A stretch of 64,000 nt of DNA, from positions 52,931,265 through 52,995,264 of the forward strand of contig NC_079516.1 in NCBI RefSeq assembly GCF_000801105.2, written 5' to 3'. Source of the stretch: Raphanus sativus. Lineage: Eukaryota; Streptophyta; Magnoliopsida; Brassicales; Brassicaceae. Each line of letters starts with the position of its first letter. Within the stretch, counting starts at the first letter, position 1. Below are positions 34,081 through 46,101 of this stretch, in pieces. The notes under the pieces are model-generated. The model had not been told where the DNA came from. It was given only the letters and a program-made list of their open reading frames with translations, and made no database searches. The position numbers and the translations under genes were made by a program.

Positions 34081-34284
34081 CTTTTTTTTTCTGCAAAGTC
34101 TGCAACTTTGAATTAATACACCGAGAAAAACCGAACCTTTCTTCTACAGAACTCGGTGATGCTTGAAACCATGTAAACCCAGAGCCTCCTCCAGCTGGTG
34201 TTATTGAGAGAGAGTGGTGAAAAGCTTCGATTTTTGAACAATTGAATGAGTTCTGAAACAAGAGTTTGGAGAAGAAGATAGATA

Positions 34285-34315
<31 letters not shown>

Positions 34316-34484
34316 AGTGGGGGTAAGTTTTGTATGAAGGCTCTTTTGAAAAAAGAAGCCAACCATGGTTTACTTATGCAAACGTTTTAGAGTTTTGGTT
34401 ATGAGGTTAACCATGGTTGAGTTTCCAAAGGTTTAGAACTTGAAACCTGATTGATGTGTTAATTTAAACTTATGTGTATATACA

Positions 34485-34490
34485 CACGTG
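34485..34490. promoter_or_regulatory. Palindromic G-box upstream of AIB
   Basis: ACACACGTGTGT surrounds CACGTG about 405 bases before the AIB start. AIB/JAM1 and MYC2 both bind this core, so feedback control is conceivable. It is a single short motif. Confidence 0.3.
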
Positions 34491-36519
34491 TGTATGTAAC
34501 TACCTTGAGATTCAGTATGTATATATTTATATTTGTACTTGAGAAGTATAGATCACATCCAGAAAAAAAAAATTTAAAATAAGGAAAATAAAAAAAGTAT
34601 AGATCATCACATGGTCGAAAGAGTTTTTTAAATAGATTTATGTACCAAATAGTACTGAATTCAATTGTTTATATTATTTTGTCTCAACCAATAAAAAGCA
34701 CTCACATGCATAAAAGACCAAAAAAAGAAAATATCCTTTGAATTATCTGGTAGGGATGTTTGGTTATTTATTTCAGACATCGTTAATAACGTGGGTCCAT
34801 TTAATTGTACTATCTGTTAGTATTATTATTCTCATTAATTTATAATACATGTTACGTTTTTTCCTTTTAATTTTAGAAATTTGAAGATAAATTATTTGTC
34901 GCATAAGATTTGCGTGAATCTCATGCCTAACTGTAACGTTCAACAAAAGGAGTCTCGTTCCGTGAGAGAGCGCATGTGATGACTTTAACCTGACTTTTCT
35001 ATCTATCTTCATGTGTGTTGTAGTTTTCTAATTGCTTTGATCCCCTTTGATTAAAATCATTTTAAATGTAGTATGTATTGTTACATGATTATCTGCAACA
35101 TTTTTTTTAAAGCACTAATTGCTTGAGTTTATATATATATATATAACCAAAAACATGTTTGTATTAGTATTTACTAAAATCCTTAAGATGTTGCAATATT
35201 TTAGACATCCACTTTATTCTCGTGTGGAAGGAATCTTGATTAACCCGGGATGGAATTTTTTCTTAACAACACCCGGGATGAATTTAAAATCTGCATATCA
35301 TAAAGAATAATTAAGCGTTATACAAGTGGTCATGATCTTTTGCTAATACTATTGTTATCACCAACCAACCTACACGAAGTGTGTACTTTGATTATTACAC
35401 GTGCATGGTAGATTTTAAAATGTTTTGCTATAATTCAGACCGAAAATTTGTGATAACAACTCTATAGAAAAGAGAGGAGATTATACGAAGTTACTTGTCT
35501 TCAATATATGTAGTTACACGGGAGTCTTGTGACATGTGGAGAACCTATCAACGAAAACTAATAATATATATCACGGTAACCGAATTTGAAAACTGAAACA
35601 TGCAAAGTAAAGCCAAAACACATTAGCATGGGAATATATATGTCTCGTAATAAATAACTAGCTATTTTGTCGGCACATACGGATATTTATTTCGTTCCTT
35701 TTCTTTTAAACACCTAGATATATCGTTCGTGTTAGTAATTCTGAAAGTTAAAATCGAATATGATTGGGCAAGATCACTTGACGGATTCGGTTAGTGACAC
35801 AAAATGATAATGGTTACTTAACGACAAGGGTTTAAAGGATTATATGACAGAATTGCTGAAAAGAGTAAAAACCAATGGTTGGAGATAATAGTATAACACA
35901 TGCAGCACCATTTTATTATTTTAAAAAATAACAGTATAAAAGACATATGATGATACTATAGTTTTTATCATTTTCTTATAAATCGATTATTTTGTTTTTT
36001 TTTTGCTTGGTAATCGTTCTTTTATCTGTTTCATTAGTAGCATCATTTAGGCTGCAGTGAGAAAATAATAACAATTACAAAGCAATATATAATTTTATAT
36101 ATCGTGTCTTTGTAGAATGTTAATTTCCACCGAACGAATTACATAATACATAAGCTCAAATATAAATGTATGTGCAATGGAACATGCTAAACTTGACCCT
36201 TTTTGTAGGTTATCATGATAACTGATAACGCCATGATTGGTTCTCTTTGAGTAATGTGGAAGTCGCACCAACTTATAAATTCTTTCATCTTTTGATAGAG
36301 CAAAAAAAAACTCTAATATCTAATCGAGTATTAACCTGCCTACGTAGTTTCGTCTAATCTTATTTTCTACACATTTAAGAGAATATTTATTCTTGTAACA
36401 TGTTCTTAAGGTTAGTTACCAAAACAAATGTGAACTCAATATAGTGATAAGGTTTCATTTTTGATGGAATAAAACAAGGTAAGCATGATGGATAAGCAGT
36501 AAGAGGATAGAGCCTAGCA
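34491..36519. other. Intergenic AT-rich spacer
   Basis: No gene or complete transposon is recognised. Short frames at 34773-35012 and 35119-35310 have no familiar motif. A (TA)n run is at about 35132-35144. Confidence 0.55.
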
Positions 36520-36984
36520 ACGCACTACTAGAAAACTGCCGGATTCTGAGGGAAATTCCGAGGGACTATGTGTCCGTCGGAATATTCCCACGAAATTCCG
36601 AGGAAATTCCGAGGAAACACAATTTTCGTGTTTCCTCGGAATTTCCTCGGAATTTTCCGAGGAAATTCCGACGGACTGGTAGATCCCTCGGAAATTTCCG
36701 AGGAAATTCCGAGGGATAATAGAGCCGTTGATTATTCCGAGGAAATTCCGACGGCAACGGCTAGTTGGTCGGAATTTCCTGGGAATGTCGTGGGAAATAT
36801 CGGCAGATTTAATCTATAAATGCAAGCACCCCTCATCCTCTTCATTCACTACATATCTTCATCCTCTCTCATTCTATTTTGCACACACGAATCTGATTGA
36901 AAAAATCATGTCTTCTTATAATTATCATCGCTCTTGGATAGATCGACCTCATATGGATCCGAACACGAGATTGCTTACGCCAGA

Positions 36985-37641
36985 GTAAGACTTATAATGC
37001 TGGCGTTTGCTCTGCAGCTGGAGATGATGTATACTACGGAAACATACGCGAGATTTTGGAAATCGTGTATCCGGGCATGGTTGGATTGCGGTGCACAGTT
37101 TTCTATTGTGACTGGTACGACAACACTCCGGATCGAGGTGTCAGAACAGATGCATTTGGTGTCACATCAGTACATTCGAGGCGAAAACTGCCATATTATG
37201 ATCCTTTCATTCTTGCTTCTCAGGCCGATCAGGTAATTAAAAATATATATGTCAATTATTTTCAATATTTGCTTCATCATCATTCATACTTAATTAACAA
37301 ATTTAAAAATGTTACAGGTTTGTTATATCAAATACCCCCGGGTTACGAACAGAGATGATCCATGGGTTACTGTTACAGCACTCAACCCGAGAAGCCGAGT
37401 TCAAGGAAGTTCTGAGTTGGAAGACCCACTCCAACCAAACACATCCGGCAACTTAAGTGCAGCAGGAGATGTAGCTGCAGTTGATCTTGTTATCGATTTC
37501 ACCGATTTTGGAGACGAAGCCGTTGTTCACGTCGAAGATGAACCAGAGATTGGAGAGTTTCACCAAGATCCAGATTCAGATTCATCTGGTGGTGATGATG
37601 GTGACTCGGGTTCAGAGGATGAACCAGAGATTGGAGAGTAG
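36985..37641 (+). pseudogene. CACTA TNP2-associated DUF4216 fragment
   Basis: Two exons can be joined: from about 36985 to 37230, and 37319-37641 (intron GTAATTAA...GTTACAG). The peptide contains YYGNIREILEIVYPG, CTVFYCDWYD, GVRTDAFGVTSVHSR, YYDPFILASQADQ then VCYIKYPR and DPWVTVTALNPRSR. This order matches the DUF4216 domain found at the C-terminal side of CACTA transposase proteins. An acidic tail ends in EDEPEIGE, a unit that occurs twice. The catalytic transposase part is missing. A T-run of about 26 follows the stop. Confidence 0.75.
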
Positions 37642-38689
37642 TATAGTTTTTTTTTTTTTTTTTTTTTTTTTTCAGAATTCCGAGGAAATTCCGAGGATCT
37701 TGAGGGTTTCCTCGGAATTTCCTCGGAATTTTACCTTGTAAAATCAGATTTTAGGGATTTGATTTTAGGGTATAGATTCCTAGGAATTTCCTGGGAAAAT
37801 TCCCAGGAAATTCCGACGGATATCAGCATTTCGTGGGAAATTCCTGGGAATTTTCCCAGGAAATTCCTAGGAATTCAGCATTTCGTCGGAATTTCCTGGG
37901 AATTTTCCCAGGAAATTCCTAGGGAATAAGGATTTAGAATCGAAAACACCAATTTACGGTTCCCAGAAGACTTACGTAAGCCTTAGTAAGTGTCTTCAAT
38001 TGATTATGGGACAAGACATTGGTGTTGTACCAATTAATGGCCACTTTTCCGATTGTTGCACCGAGATCCCCAAACAGCAATGCAAGATAAACACTTATAC
38101 ACTTTAATGAACCTAAACGACAATACTTATACTCGATTCAATCATTTTGTAATTTGAATGTTTATTTGTCATGTACTATCAATATAAGTCTTGAGAAAAC
38201 TGCCAAATTGTTCAAGGAACGGTCTAAAGTTTGTAAATCATTAATCCGAACCCCTAAACTATGGTTCCTCGGAATTTCCTGGGAATTTTCCCAGGAAATT
38301 CTGAGGAACCATAGGATTCCTAGGAATTTTCTGGGAAATTTCCCAGGAAATTCCGAGGAACCCATAATTCCGAGGGAATTCCGACGGAATTCCTGAATCC
38401 CTCGGAATTCCGTCGGAATTCTGGTAAACCGGTTCGTAAACCGAAAATTCCGACAGAATTCCGAGGGTTTCATTTTCCGTCGGAATTTTCGGGGTAAAAC
38501 CAGATCTGCGGATCTTCTTCCCCATTTCTCTCTTTTCTCTCTTTTCCCTTGGCGATTTCCGGCTCCTCCTCCTCTCCCTTGGCGATTTCCGGCTCCTCCT
38601 CCTCTCCCTCTTGATATTCGGGCTCCCCCTCCACCCCCACTCCCCTAATCTCTCCCTCCTCCATGTAAGTTCTCTTCTCCCCCTCTCTT

Positions 38690-38900
38690 ATTAGTTCTAG
38701 GTTAGATTTTAGGGAATTTTGTTAGATTTTAGGGAATTTGAGTAGATTAGGTTTTAATTAGAATTAGGGTTTGATTAGGTTTGATTAGGATTAGGGTTTT
38801 GATTAGGATTAGGGTTTTGATTAGGATTAGGGTTTTGATGTTAAGTTTTGATTAGATTTTAGGGTTTGATTAGGTTTTGATTTTAGATTTGATTAATTTT
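38690..38900 (+). repeat. Degenerate ATTAGGGTTTTG minisatellite inside the CACTA element
   Basis: Units of TTTGATTAGGATTAGGG and TTAGATTTTAGGG recur about ten times. They are telomere-like only in part (TTAGGGTTT) and are not a telomere, as units are irregular and internal to the transposon. They follow a splice-donor-like ATGTAAGT, so may lie in an intron of a second element gene. Its last exon could be 39291-39370 (SEKMMAAFMRQFPDQNFDVDEDE, then stop). Confidence 0.5.
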
Positions 38901-40022
38901 AGGGTTTCAATTTTTTAGTAATTATTTTGGCTACTTTATAATTTATAAAAATTTTATAAGTCATTTAATAATTATTTTAGTTAATTTCAAAATTTTTAAA
39001 AATTTAAAAAGTCATTTTATAATTATTTTAGCAAATTTCATAATTTATAAATAATTTTAAAAGTCATTTAAAAATTATTTTAGCAAATTTTATAATTTAT
39101 AAATAATTTTAAAAGTCATTTAATATTTTTTTAGATATTTTGAAATTTATAAATAATTTATAAGTTATTTAATAATTCTTAAGACATTTTTTTAATTTAT
39201 AAATCATTTTAGCTGTTTTTATAATTTATAAATATATATTTTAAAAAATAAATTTTATTAATTTTAATTCATTATTTTTAAAAAATTATAGGGATTCTAG
39301 TGAGAAGATGATGGCGGCCTTCATGAGGCAATTCCCGGACCAGAACTTCGACGTCGACGAGGACGAGTAGTTCTAACTTTAATTTATGTTTTAAACTTTA
39401 TTTTTATTTTCTGTTTTGTATGAATATTACTTTTGAACTATTTATATTATGTTTTTTATTTTAATTTTCAATTTAATAATTAATTTTCGAATTTAATAAT
39501 TAATTTTCCAATTTAATTAATAAGAAATAAATTAATATTTATTTATTAATATAAATTATATTTTACGAAAATTCCGAGGAACGAAGGCCCTCGGAAATTT
39601 CCGAGGGAAGTGTTCCTCGGAATTTTCCGAGGGAGTCTTCCGTCGGAAAATTCCGAGGAATATTCCCTCGGAAAATTCCGAGGAACAATTTCCTCGGAAT
39701 TTTCCGAGGGAATATCCCTCGGAATATTCCGAGGGAGAGTTCCTCGGAATTTTCCGACAGTGTTTTCCGAGGGACATTCCCTCGGAAAATTCCGAGGGAT
39801 ATTCCGACAATGGGATCACCGTAGGTGTTCCTCGGAATTCCCTCGGAAAAAGTCTCCGTCGGAATTTCGTCACAAATTTCCGAGGGAATTCCGACGACTT
39901 ACGTTATTCCGACGATATTATTCCGACGGATCATTTCCTGGGTTTGTCGTCGGAATACGTGAATTCCGACGACATTCCGAGGATATCTTCCCTGGGAATC
40001 GAGCAGTTTTCTTGTAGTGACG

Positions 40023-40534
40023 TAACGTAGTAACGTATGGTATAGAACGAAGGGGAGAAATGTGGGGTTGTGTGGAGACACTCGTGACTACGGTCTTTAT
40101 TACAGACAATTACTTATCATGTCTCACATTCCTTTTTTTCAACAAAACAAGTGATAATAGCAAATCTTTTAAACTGTTATGTATGGTAGATAATAATGAT
40201 GCCTTTATGAAGATTTGAAAGAGAGTTAGGAAGAAATTACGGAAAAAAGCTCGATAGGCGATTGGAGCAAAGGTAGTACTAATCAATAAAAAAGAATCAA
40301 TTGCCTTACGCAACTCCATTTTTTTCAATTCATCACGCGTTTTTCGTGACTCCATGGTGGAGCCATGAAATCGACATTTTAACTTTATTTTCAAATTACG
40401 ACAAATACGTCATACGTCACGTGTCACCTTATGTGCATCATTCGTTATATAGCACGTCTCACGTGTAACAAATGCAAGCTAAGGAACTGTACTTAACTAA
40501 TACAGTAAATATATAGAAACCAAGCTGATCACTA
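40023..40534. other. Spacer between CACTA element and next MITE
   Basis: Nothing recognised. Short frames on the minus strand have no familiar motif. Confidence 0.5.
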
Positions 40535-41096
40535 GAGCATCTCCATTCCAAGATTTCATTTTGAAGATTTAAAGATTGATTACTCAAACCATAAATCATC
40601 AGAAAAATCTTTAAAAGGTTTTTCATTTGCATTATAGTGTTTAACATTAAAAAAAATTACTAACACTGATAAAACTTCACAAATACATATAAAATATATC
40701 TTTTAATATATTACACAACATACAATATTATAATATTATATGATAAAAAAACAATAGAAATTACATATATGATTTCATTAAACGAACAAATCTTAAATTT
40801 CTCAAAAGAAAGTGCATTAATCAGGAGTAAGAATTATGAGTTCCACCAATTACATCTCTAAAGTCAGGCTAAAAGTTAGCCCTAAAAAGAACGAGATGAT
40901 AAAATTTATTAACATATTTAGACTGTCGATATTGATATACATATATGATTGGAAAAAGTGAAAATAATACAAAAAAATAATTGATCAGTAGCAACAACCT
41001 TTATTTGATCCAAATATTTATCAACCATATTTCGATTATTTTGGAGATTCATGATCCAGCTAGCCGATGAATTATGGTATTTTGGTATCATTTGTA

Positions 41097-41141
<45 letters not shown>

Positions 41142-41425
41142 ATTTGCTTTAACTTATGTTAAGTTTGTTTAATGTATTTTTATTTTGTGTGAGCGTTACT
41201 TAATGTATTTTTTTATTTGTGCAAATTTTATTTTCATGTTATGTAATATTTATTCTATTTTATTTTATTTTGTTGTGTTTAAATTATTCTAAATAAAGTT
41301 AGTAGATGTATTGTGAAAGAAATTAATTGTAAATATTAAAAAGAAAATAAATAGTAATTTCGAGGTTGAGTTAGAAAGATAAAAATTTTAAAATTTAAAG
41401 ATTTGAAGTTGGATTGGAGATGTTC
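40535..41425. mobile_element. MITE with GAGCATCTCCATTCCAA terminal repeats
   Basis: The left end GAGCATCTCCATTCCAAG pairs with the right end TTGGATTGGAGATGTTC. Flanking triplets are CTA (left) and TTA (right), so a 3-bp duplication is possible but imperfect. The 891-bp interior is AT-rich, includes an (AT)20 tract at 41099-41138 and encodes nothing. The GAGCATCTCCA terminus is common in plant MITEs; the superfamily is not settled. Confidence 0.65.
41099..41138. repeat. (AT)n microsatellite
   Basis: About 20 uninterrupted AT units inside the MITE at 40535-41425. Confidence 0.95.
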
Positions 41426-42142
41426 TTATATTGTTATATTTTTCTTTCTCCAGTGTTTCGTAAAAATATCTTAGTTTAGCAATTTCTTTTTATTATACAA
41501 AAATATGCTTTAGAATTTTAATACAATTATATCTACTTTTAATTTAATACTGACAAAATATATTGATTTTATAAATAAAATTATTTGTACTATTATTTAA
41601 ATAAATGTAATTAATGGAAACATAAATGTATTTTAATCATTTTTATTACGTAAGAAAAGTGTCTAAGCAACATTTTTTATAAAACATAGAGAATATTAAT
41701 TATTCTACAATATTATATGGAGTTGTTATTTTTAACTATTGGATTCAAACAACAATAAAACCACTGAAATCTAGCAGCAAAGAAAAACGTCATCAAAGTT
41801 ATTAATACAATATGATTTATTTTAGGTAAAATACTAGTATCAGTATTATTGATTTGACCAAGAAACTCTCTTTTTGTTTGGCAATATACTACTTTGGATA
41901 TAGAAGACCAGAGAACGTGTTATGTTTTGGACCAGCGTCACGGACGTTGACGGCTATATGCCATGTTCGACGAAGTATACGTCCCTTTTTAATTATTTAC
42001 ATTCATCAGTTAGTTACATGCACAATTTTTCACATTACGCAATACGCCATACAACACGTTTTCTTATTTGCTTATTTAATTAAGAAGAACATTCAACACT
42101 GGGAAACGAGAAGTCTCACCGACAGAGATCCTTACTCAGAAA
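41426..42142. other. AT-rich spacer
   Basis: No gene recognised; the long open frame beginning at 41854 enters the GC-rich element at 42143 and has no protein signature. Confidence 0.5.
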
Positions 42143-42547
42143 TAGAGATGGCAATTGGGCTTTCCCGTCCCGTCCCGTCCCGAACCGCTGCGGGTTCGAC
42201 TTCTGGCGGTACACGGCGGGCCTGTCCCGCGCGGGATGCGGTCCTCAAACTAGCTGCCCACTCCCGTACCGCGAAATATGCAGGCCTTCGCGGGCCGTCC
42301 CGCGGGACATCGAATATTACATTGCTTATTTCTACATGCACAAACAAACATAGACATAAATTGATTTTCATCTTGCACATGATCGAATATACTCTTATAA
42401 GATCAATACATTAAGTTTATACAAAACAAATATATTTATTATCATTTATGATGACTTGAAGAAGCTCTACAGTGCAGATTAGAGGCGCTTAGGAGACCGG
42501 AAGCATCATCGACACTGAAACCACCATCAATGGAATTCCATAGTGTC

Positions 42548-42637
<90 letters not shown>

Positions 42638-42861
42638 AAAGCATAAATGGAGACTTAGGATTGCTGCAAAATCCCGCGGTTTAACCCATCCCGCTTTCGA
42701 CCCGTCCCGCTTTGAACCCGTCCCGCTTTGAACCCGTCCTGCTTTGAGCCCGTCCCACGAGGCCCGCAATTTTGCGGGCTTATCAAATGGAGGCCTAATC
42801 CCGCCCCGCAGCAAGTCTTTACGGGCCAGGCCCGCGGTCCAGGTCCTTGATTGCCATCCCA
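42143..42861. mobile_element. hAT-like MITE with CCCGTCCCG-rich ends and internal (TC)n
   Basis: Ends are TAGAGATGGCAATT and, complemented, TGGGATGGCAATCA, which fits the (T/C)A/GGGATGGCAA terminal repeats of plant hAT elements. Both subterminal regions are GC-rich and made of (A)CCCGTCCCG(CTTTGA) units, unlike the AT-rich surroundings. Flanks share CAGAAA/AGAAAC but a clean 8-bp duplication cannot be defined. A (TC)n tract of 85 bases at 42551-42635 lies inside. No transposase. Confidence 0.65.
42551..42635. repeat. (TC)n microsatellite
   Basis: About 42 uninterrupted TC units inside the hAT-like element. Its long frame of Glu-Arg repeats on the minus strand is an artefact. Confidence 0.97.
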
Positions 42862-42939
42862 GAAACCATAGTCGTATATGACAATATATCAAATAGTTAA
42901 TGCTCGTGAGGTTTAGCACTTTTTAGAAATATCCAAGTT

Positions 42940-42985
42940 CGGCCCATTAAGTTCAAAGGCTTAAATAATTGAACAAAGGCCCATT
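42940..42985 (+). promoter_or_regulatory. GGCCCATTAA motifs in the CAS promoter
   Basis: GGCCCATTAA occurs at about 42942-42951 and 42978-42987, some 200-240 bases upstream of the CAS start. GGCCCA (complement of TGGGCC, Site II) is typical of plant housekeeping genes. AAACCCTAGC (telo-box-like) follows at about 43066-43075 and again near 43121, in the probable leader; this combination is common in growth-related genes. Confidence 0.45.
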
Positions 42986-43185
42986 AAACATCGTAGCTGT
43001 CTCTACTTTTCTCCACTTTCATGTCGTCTCTTTAAAAATAAAATTCGTTCTGTTTCCCTCTGAAAAACCCTAGCTACTACTCTCTTCGCCGTCTCTTTTG
43101 CGATCGATTTGCTCCCTTCGAAACCCTAGCTTCGTGTATCCCCAGCAGCGTCTCGCATTCGATCCCCAGATTTCTCTATCGAACA

Positions 43186-46101
43186 ATGGAGTGGAATCCG
43201 GAGACTCTCCAGAACCTCTCGCAGTGCTTTCTCCACACTCTCTCCCCCATCCCCGAGCCTCGTCGCGCTGCCGAGAGATCTCTATCGGAAGCCGCCGATC
43301 TGCCTAACTACGGCTTGGCCGTGCTCCGTCTGGTCGCGGAGCCTTCGGTGGAGGAGCAGACTCGTCACGCCGCCGCCGTCAACTTCAAAAACCACCTCCG
43401 TTCGCGGTGGCTCCCTTCTGCCGACTCCGGCATCTCTCCGATCATGGATTCGGAGAAGGAGCAGATCAAGACGCTCATCGTCTCGCTCATGCTCTCTTCC
43501 TCCCCTCGAATCCAGAGCCAGCTCAGCGAAGCCCTAGCCGTCATCGGTAAGCACGATTTCCCGAGAAACTGGCCTGCGTTACTTCCGGAGCTCGTCTCCA
43601 GCCTCCAGAAAGCTGCTCTCGCCGGAGACTACGCGTCCGTTAACGGTATCCTCGGTACTGCGAACTCGATTTTTAAGAACTTTAGGCATCAGTATAGAAC
43701 CGACGAGCTGTTTCTTGATATTAAGTATTGCCTTGGGATCTTCGCTCTTCCGTTGCAAGAGATTTTCATTAAAACGGACTCTCTGATTGATTCCGCTGTG
43801 AGCTCTGGTGGATCGGCTGCGAACCTTAAGCCTCTATTCGAGTCTCAGAAGCTTTGCTGCAGGATATTCTTGTCGTTGAACTTTCAGGACTTGCCCGAGT
43901 TCTTCGAGGATAATATGGAGAAGTGGATGACAGTGTTTAAGAAGTGTTTATCCTCCAACTATCCCGCCTTGGAAAGCACAGCAGACGGGTTGACGCTTGT
44001 GGATGATCTTCGTGCCGCTGTTTGTGAGAACATTAACCTGTACATGGAGAAGTACGAAGAAGAGTTCCGAGTGTTTTTGGAGGGCTTTGCATCAGCTGTG
44101 TGGACATTACTCAGGGATGTGTCGAAGTCTCCTAGTAGAGATCAGCTAGCTACTACAGCAATCAAGTTTTTGACCACTGTGAGCACAAGTGCGCACCATG
44201 CTTTGTTTGCTGGAGAGAATGTGATCAAGGAAATCTGCCAGAGCATTGTGATTCCTAATGTTTCTTTGAGGGAGGAAGATGAAGAGCTGTTCGAGATGAA
44301 CTATATTGAGTTTATCCGTAGAGACATGGAGGGAAGCGATGTGGACACTAGAAGGAGAATCGCTTGTGAGCTGCTTAAAGGACTTGCCACAAATTACAAA
44401 GGACAAGTGATAGAAGTGGTTTCTCATGAGATACAGAAGCTTTTGAGTTCCTTTTCAACGAATCCGGCTGTACAGTGGAAAGACAAGGATTGTGCAATTT
44501 ACTTGGTCGTCTCCCTGGCTACTAAGAAGGCAGGTGGTGCGTCTGTATCCACAGATCTTATTGATGTTCAAAGCTTCTTTGCAAACATTATTCTCCCCGA
44601 GTTGCAAAGCCAAGACGTCAACAGTTTCCCAATGCTGAAGGCTGGGTCTTTGAAGTTCTTAACAATGTTTCGCAGTCATCTACCAAAGCCCTTTGCAATG
44701 CAGTTGTTCCCGGAGCTGGTCCGGTTCCTAAAAGCAGAGTCAAACGTGGTGCACTCATATGCCGCTAGCTGCATAGAGAAGCTCTTGTTAGTAAAGGACG
44801 AAGGTGGAAGGAGCAGGTATGTCGCTGGTGATATAAGTCCGTTTTTGCTGCAGCTGATGACGAATCTGTTTGATGCACTGAAGTTTCCTGAATCCGAGGA
44901 GAATCAATATATTATGAAGTGTATAATGCGTGTCCTCGGTGTTGCTGAAATCAGTAGTGAGGTTGCTGGACCTTGCATCGGTGGCTTGACCTCTGTTCTT
45001 AGTGAAGTTTGCAAAAACCCGAAGAATCCTACCTTTAATCACTACATCTTTGAGTCTGTGGCTGTACTTGTTCGAAGGGCATGTGAACGTGATATATCTC
45101 TTATATCTGCATTTGAAACGAGTCTGTTCCCAAGCCTGCAGATGATATTGGCCAATGATATCGCAGAGTTCTTGCCTTATGCGTTTCAGCTGCTAGCTCA
45201 GCTTGTTGAGCTCAACAGACCGCCCCTCTCCCCAAACTACATGCAGATCTTTTTGCTGCTCCTCTCGCCTGAGTCTTGGAAGAGAAGCGGCAATGTTCCA
45301 GCTCTAGTGCGTTTGCTCCAGGCTTTCCTGCAGAAAGCACCTCATGAGGTTACTCAAGAGAATCGGTTGAATCAAGTGCTTGGAATATTTAACAAACTGG
45401 TTGCTGCTCCTAGCACAGATGAGCAAGGATTTTATGTACTCAATACTGTTATTGAGTATCTCGACTACGGTGCCATTGCTCCATTCATGACGGGTATATG
45501 GAGTGCTCTGTTCACACGTCTTCAGAACAAGAAGACTCTGAAGTTCCAGAAATCGCTAGTGGTATTCATGTCCCTCTTCGTGGTGAAGCACGGACATGCT
45601 CATCTAGTCGACACTATGAATACTGTTCAGCCCAACATCTTCACTGCCATCGTGCAGCAAATCTGGATTCCAAACGTTAAGCTGATCATGGGAAGTATCG
45701 AGGTAAAGTTAACTGCAGTTGCCGCAACGAGGCTCATATGTGAGACACCAGCCCTTCTTAATCCAGCAGCTTCTAATATCTGGGGGGCTATGCTGGACAG
45801 TATAGTGACGCTTATTTCAAGGCCTGAGCAGGAAAGAGCCGTTGAAGAACCTGAAATGCCAGAAGGCTTGGAGAATGCTGGATACACAGCTGCGTTTGTG
45901 AGTCTTCACAATGCTGGGAGAAGGGAAGCGGATCCTCTCCCAGACATTAGAGATCCGAAGCAGTTCGTGGTTGCTTCTTTGGCCAGGCTTTCTGCTGCTT
46001 CTCCTGGTAGATACCCGCAGATAATTGGTGAGAATCTCGAAAAAGCTAACCAGGCAGCTTTGCTCCAGCTCTGCAGCGCTTACAGCAGTGTAATCGTTTG
46101 A
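43186..46101 (+). CDS. CAS: Exportin-2 / cellular apoptosis susceptibility (CAS) protein
   Basis: A single intronless frame of 971 residues, nearly the same length as the Arabidopsis protein. CAS/CSE1 is the RanGTP-dependent exportin that returns importin-alpha to the cytosol after cargo release. The N-terminus ([19 protein letters not shown], then [14 protein letters not shown]) leads to the importin-beta N-terminal domain with [15 protein letters not shown]. The rest is HEAT-repeat helices of the CSE1 type (for example [38 protein letters not shown]). The C-terminal CAS domain includes [22 protein letters not shown]. The upstream frame beginning at 43098 is not in this frame and is rejected. 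It faces away from AIB across the 9-kb transposon-rich gap. Confidence 0.97.
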   Translation: MEWNPETLQNLSQCFLHTLSPIPEPRRAAERSLSEAADLPNYGLAVLRLVAEPSVEEQTRHAAAVNFKNHLRSRWLPSADSGISPIMDSEKEQIKTLIVSLMLSSSPRIQSQLSEALAVIGKHDFPRNWPALLPELVSSLQKAALAGDYASVNGILGTANSIFKNFRHQYRTDELFLDIKYCLGIFALPLQEIFIKTDSLIDSAVSSGGSAANLKPLFESQKLCCRIFLSLNFQDLPEFFEDNMEKWMTVFKKCLSSNYPALESTADGLTLVDDLRAAVCENINLYMEKYEEEFRVFLEGFASAVWTLLRDVSKSPSRDQLATTAIKFLTTVSTSAHHALFAGENVIKEICQSIVIPNVSLREEDEELFEMNYIEFIRRDMEGSDVDTRRRIACELLKGLATNYKGQVIEVVSHEIQKLLSSFSTNPAVQWKDKDCAIYLVVSLATKKAGGASVSTDLIDVQSFFANIILPELQSQDVNSFPMLKAGSLKFLTMFRSHLPKPFAMQLFPELVRFLKAESNVVHSYAASCIEKLLLVKDEGGRSRYVAGDISPFLLQLMTNLFDALKFPESEENQYIMKCIMRVLGVAEISSEVAGPCIGGLTSVLSEVCKNPKNPTFNHYIFESVAVLVRRACERDISLISAFETSLFPSLQMILANDIAEFLPYAFQLLAQLVELNRPPLSPNYMQIFLLLLSPESWKRSGNVPALVRLLQAFLQKAPHEVTQENRLNQVLGIFNKLVAAPSTDEQGFYVLNTVIEYLDYGAIAPFMTGIWSALFTRLQNKKTLKFQKSLVVFMSLFVVKHGHAHLVDTMNTVQPNIFTAIVQQIWIPNVKLIMGSIEVKLTAVAATRLICETPALLNPAASNIWGAMLDSIVTLISRPEQERAVEEPEMPEGLENAGYTAAFVSLHNAGRREADPLPDIRDPKQFVVASLARLSAASPGRYPQIIGENLEKANQAALLQLCSAYSSVIV

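Larger units (their letters stand above)
36523..40019. mobile_element. Non-autonomous CACTA (En/Spm) transposon, 3.5 kb
   Basis: The left end is CACTACTAGAAAACTGC and the right end is the complement of CACTACAAGAAAACTGC, almost the classical En/Spm terminal repeat. The 3-bp duplication ACG lies at 36520-36522 and 40020-40022. Arrays of TTCCGAGGAAATTCCGAGG-type repeats in both orientations fill 36541-36790, 37673-37930, 38268-38490 and 39570-39990; such subterminal repeats bind the element's TNPA-like protein. It keeps only a transposase-gene fragment (see 36985-37641), so it cannot move alone. A Brassica CACTA family named Bot1 exists; membership was not tested. Confidence 0.93.

Noticed and set aside
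36541..36790. Regular palindromic repeats resembling a CRISPR array
   Set aside because: This is plant nuclear DNA; the repeats vary in spacing and orientation and lie at a CACTA end.
39556..40017. Frames rich in SEFSEG/PRNF repeats on both strands
   Set aside because: They translate the palindromic TTCCGAGG subterminal repeats of the CACTA element.
42527..42919. 130-codon minus-strand frame with Glu-Arg repeats
   Set aside because: It is a translation of the (TC)n microsatellite inside a MITE.
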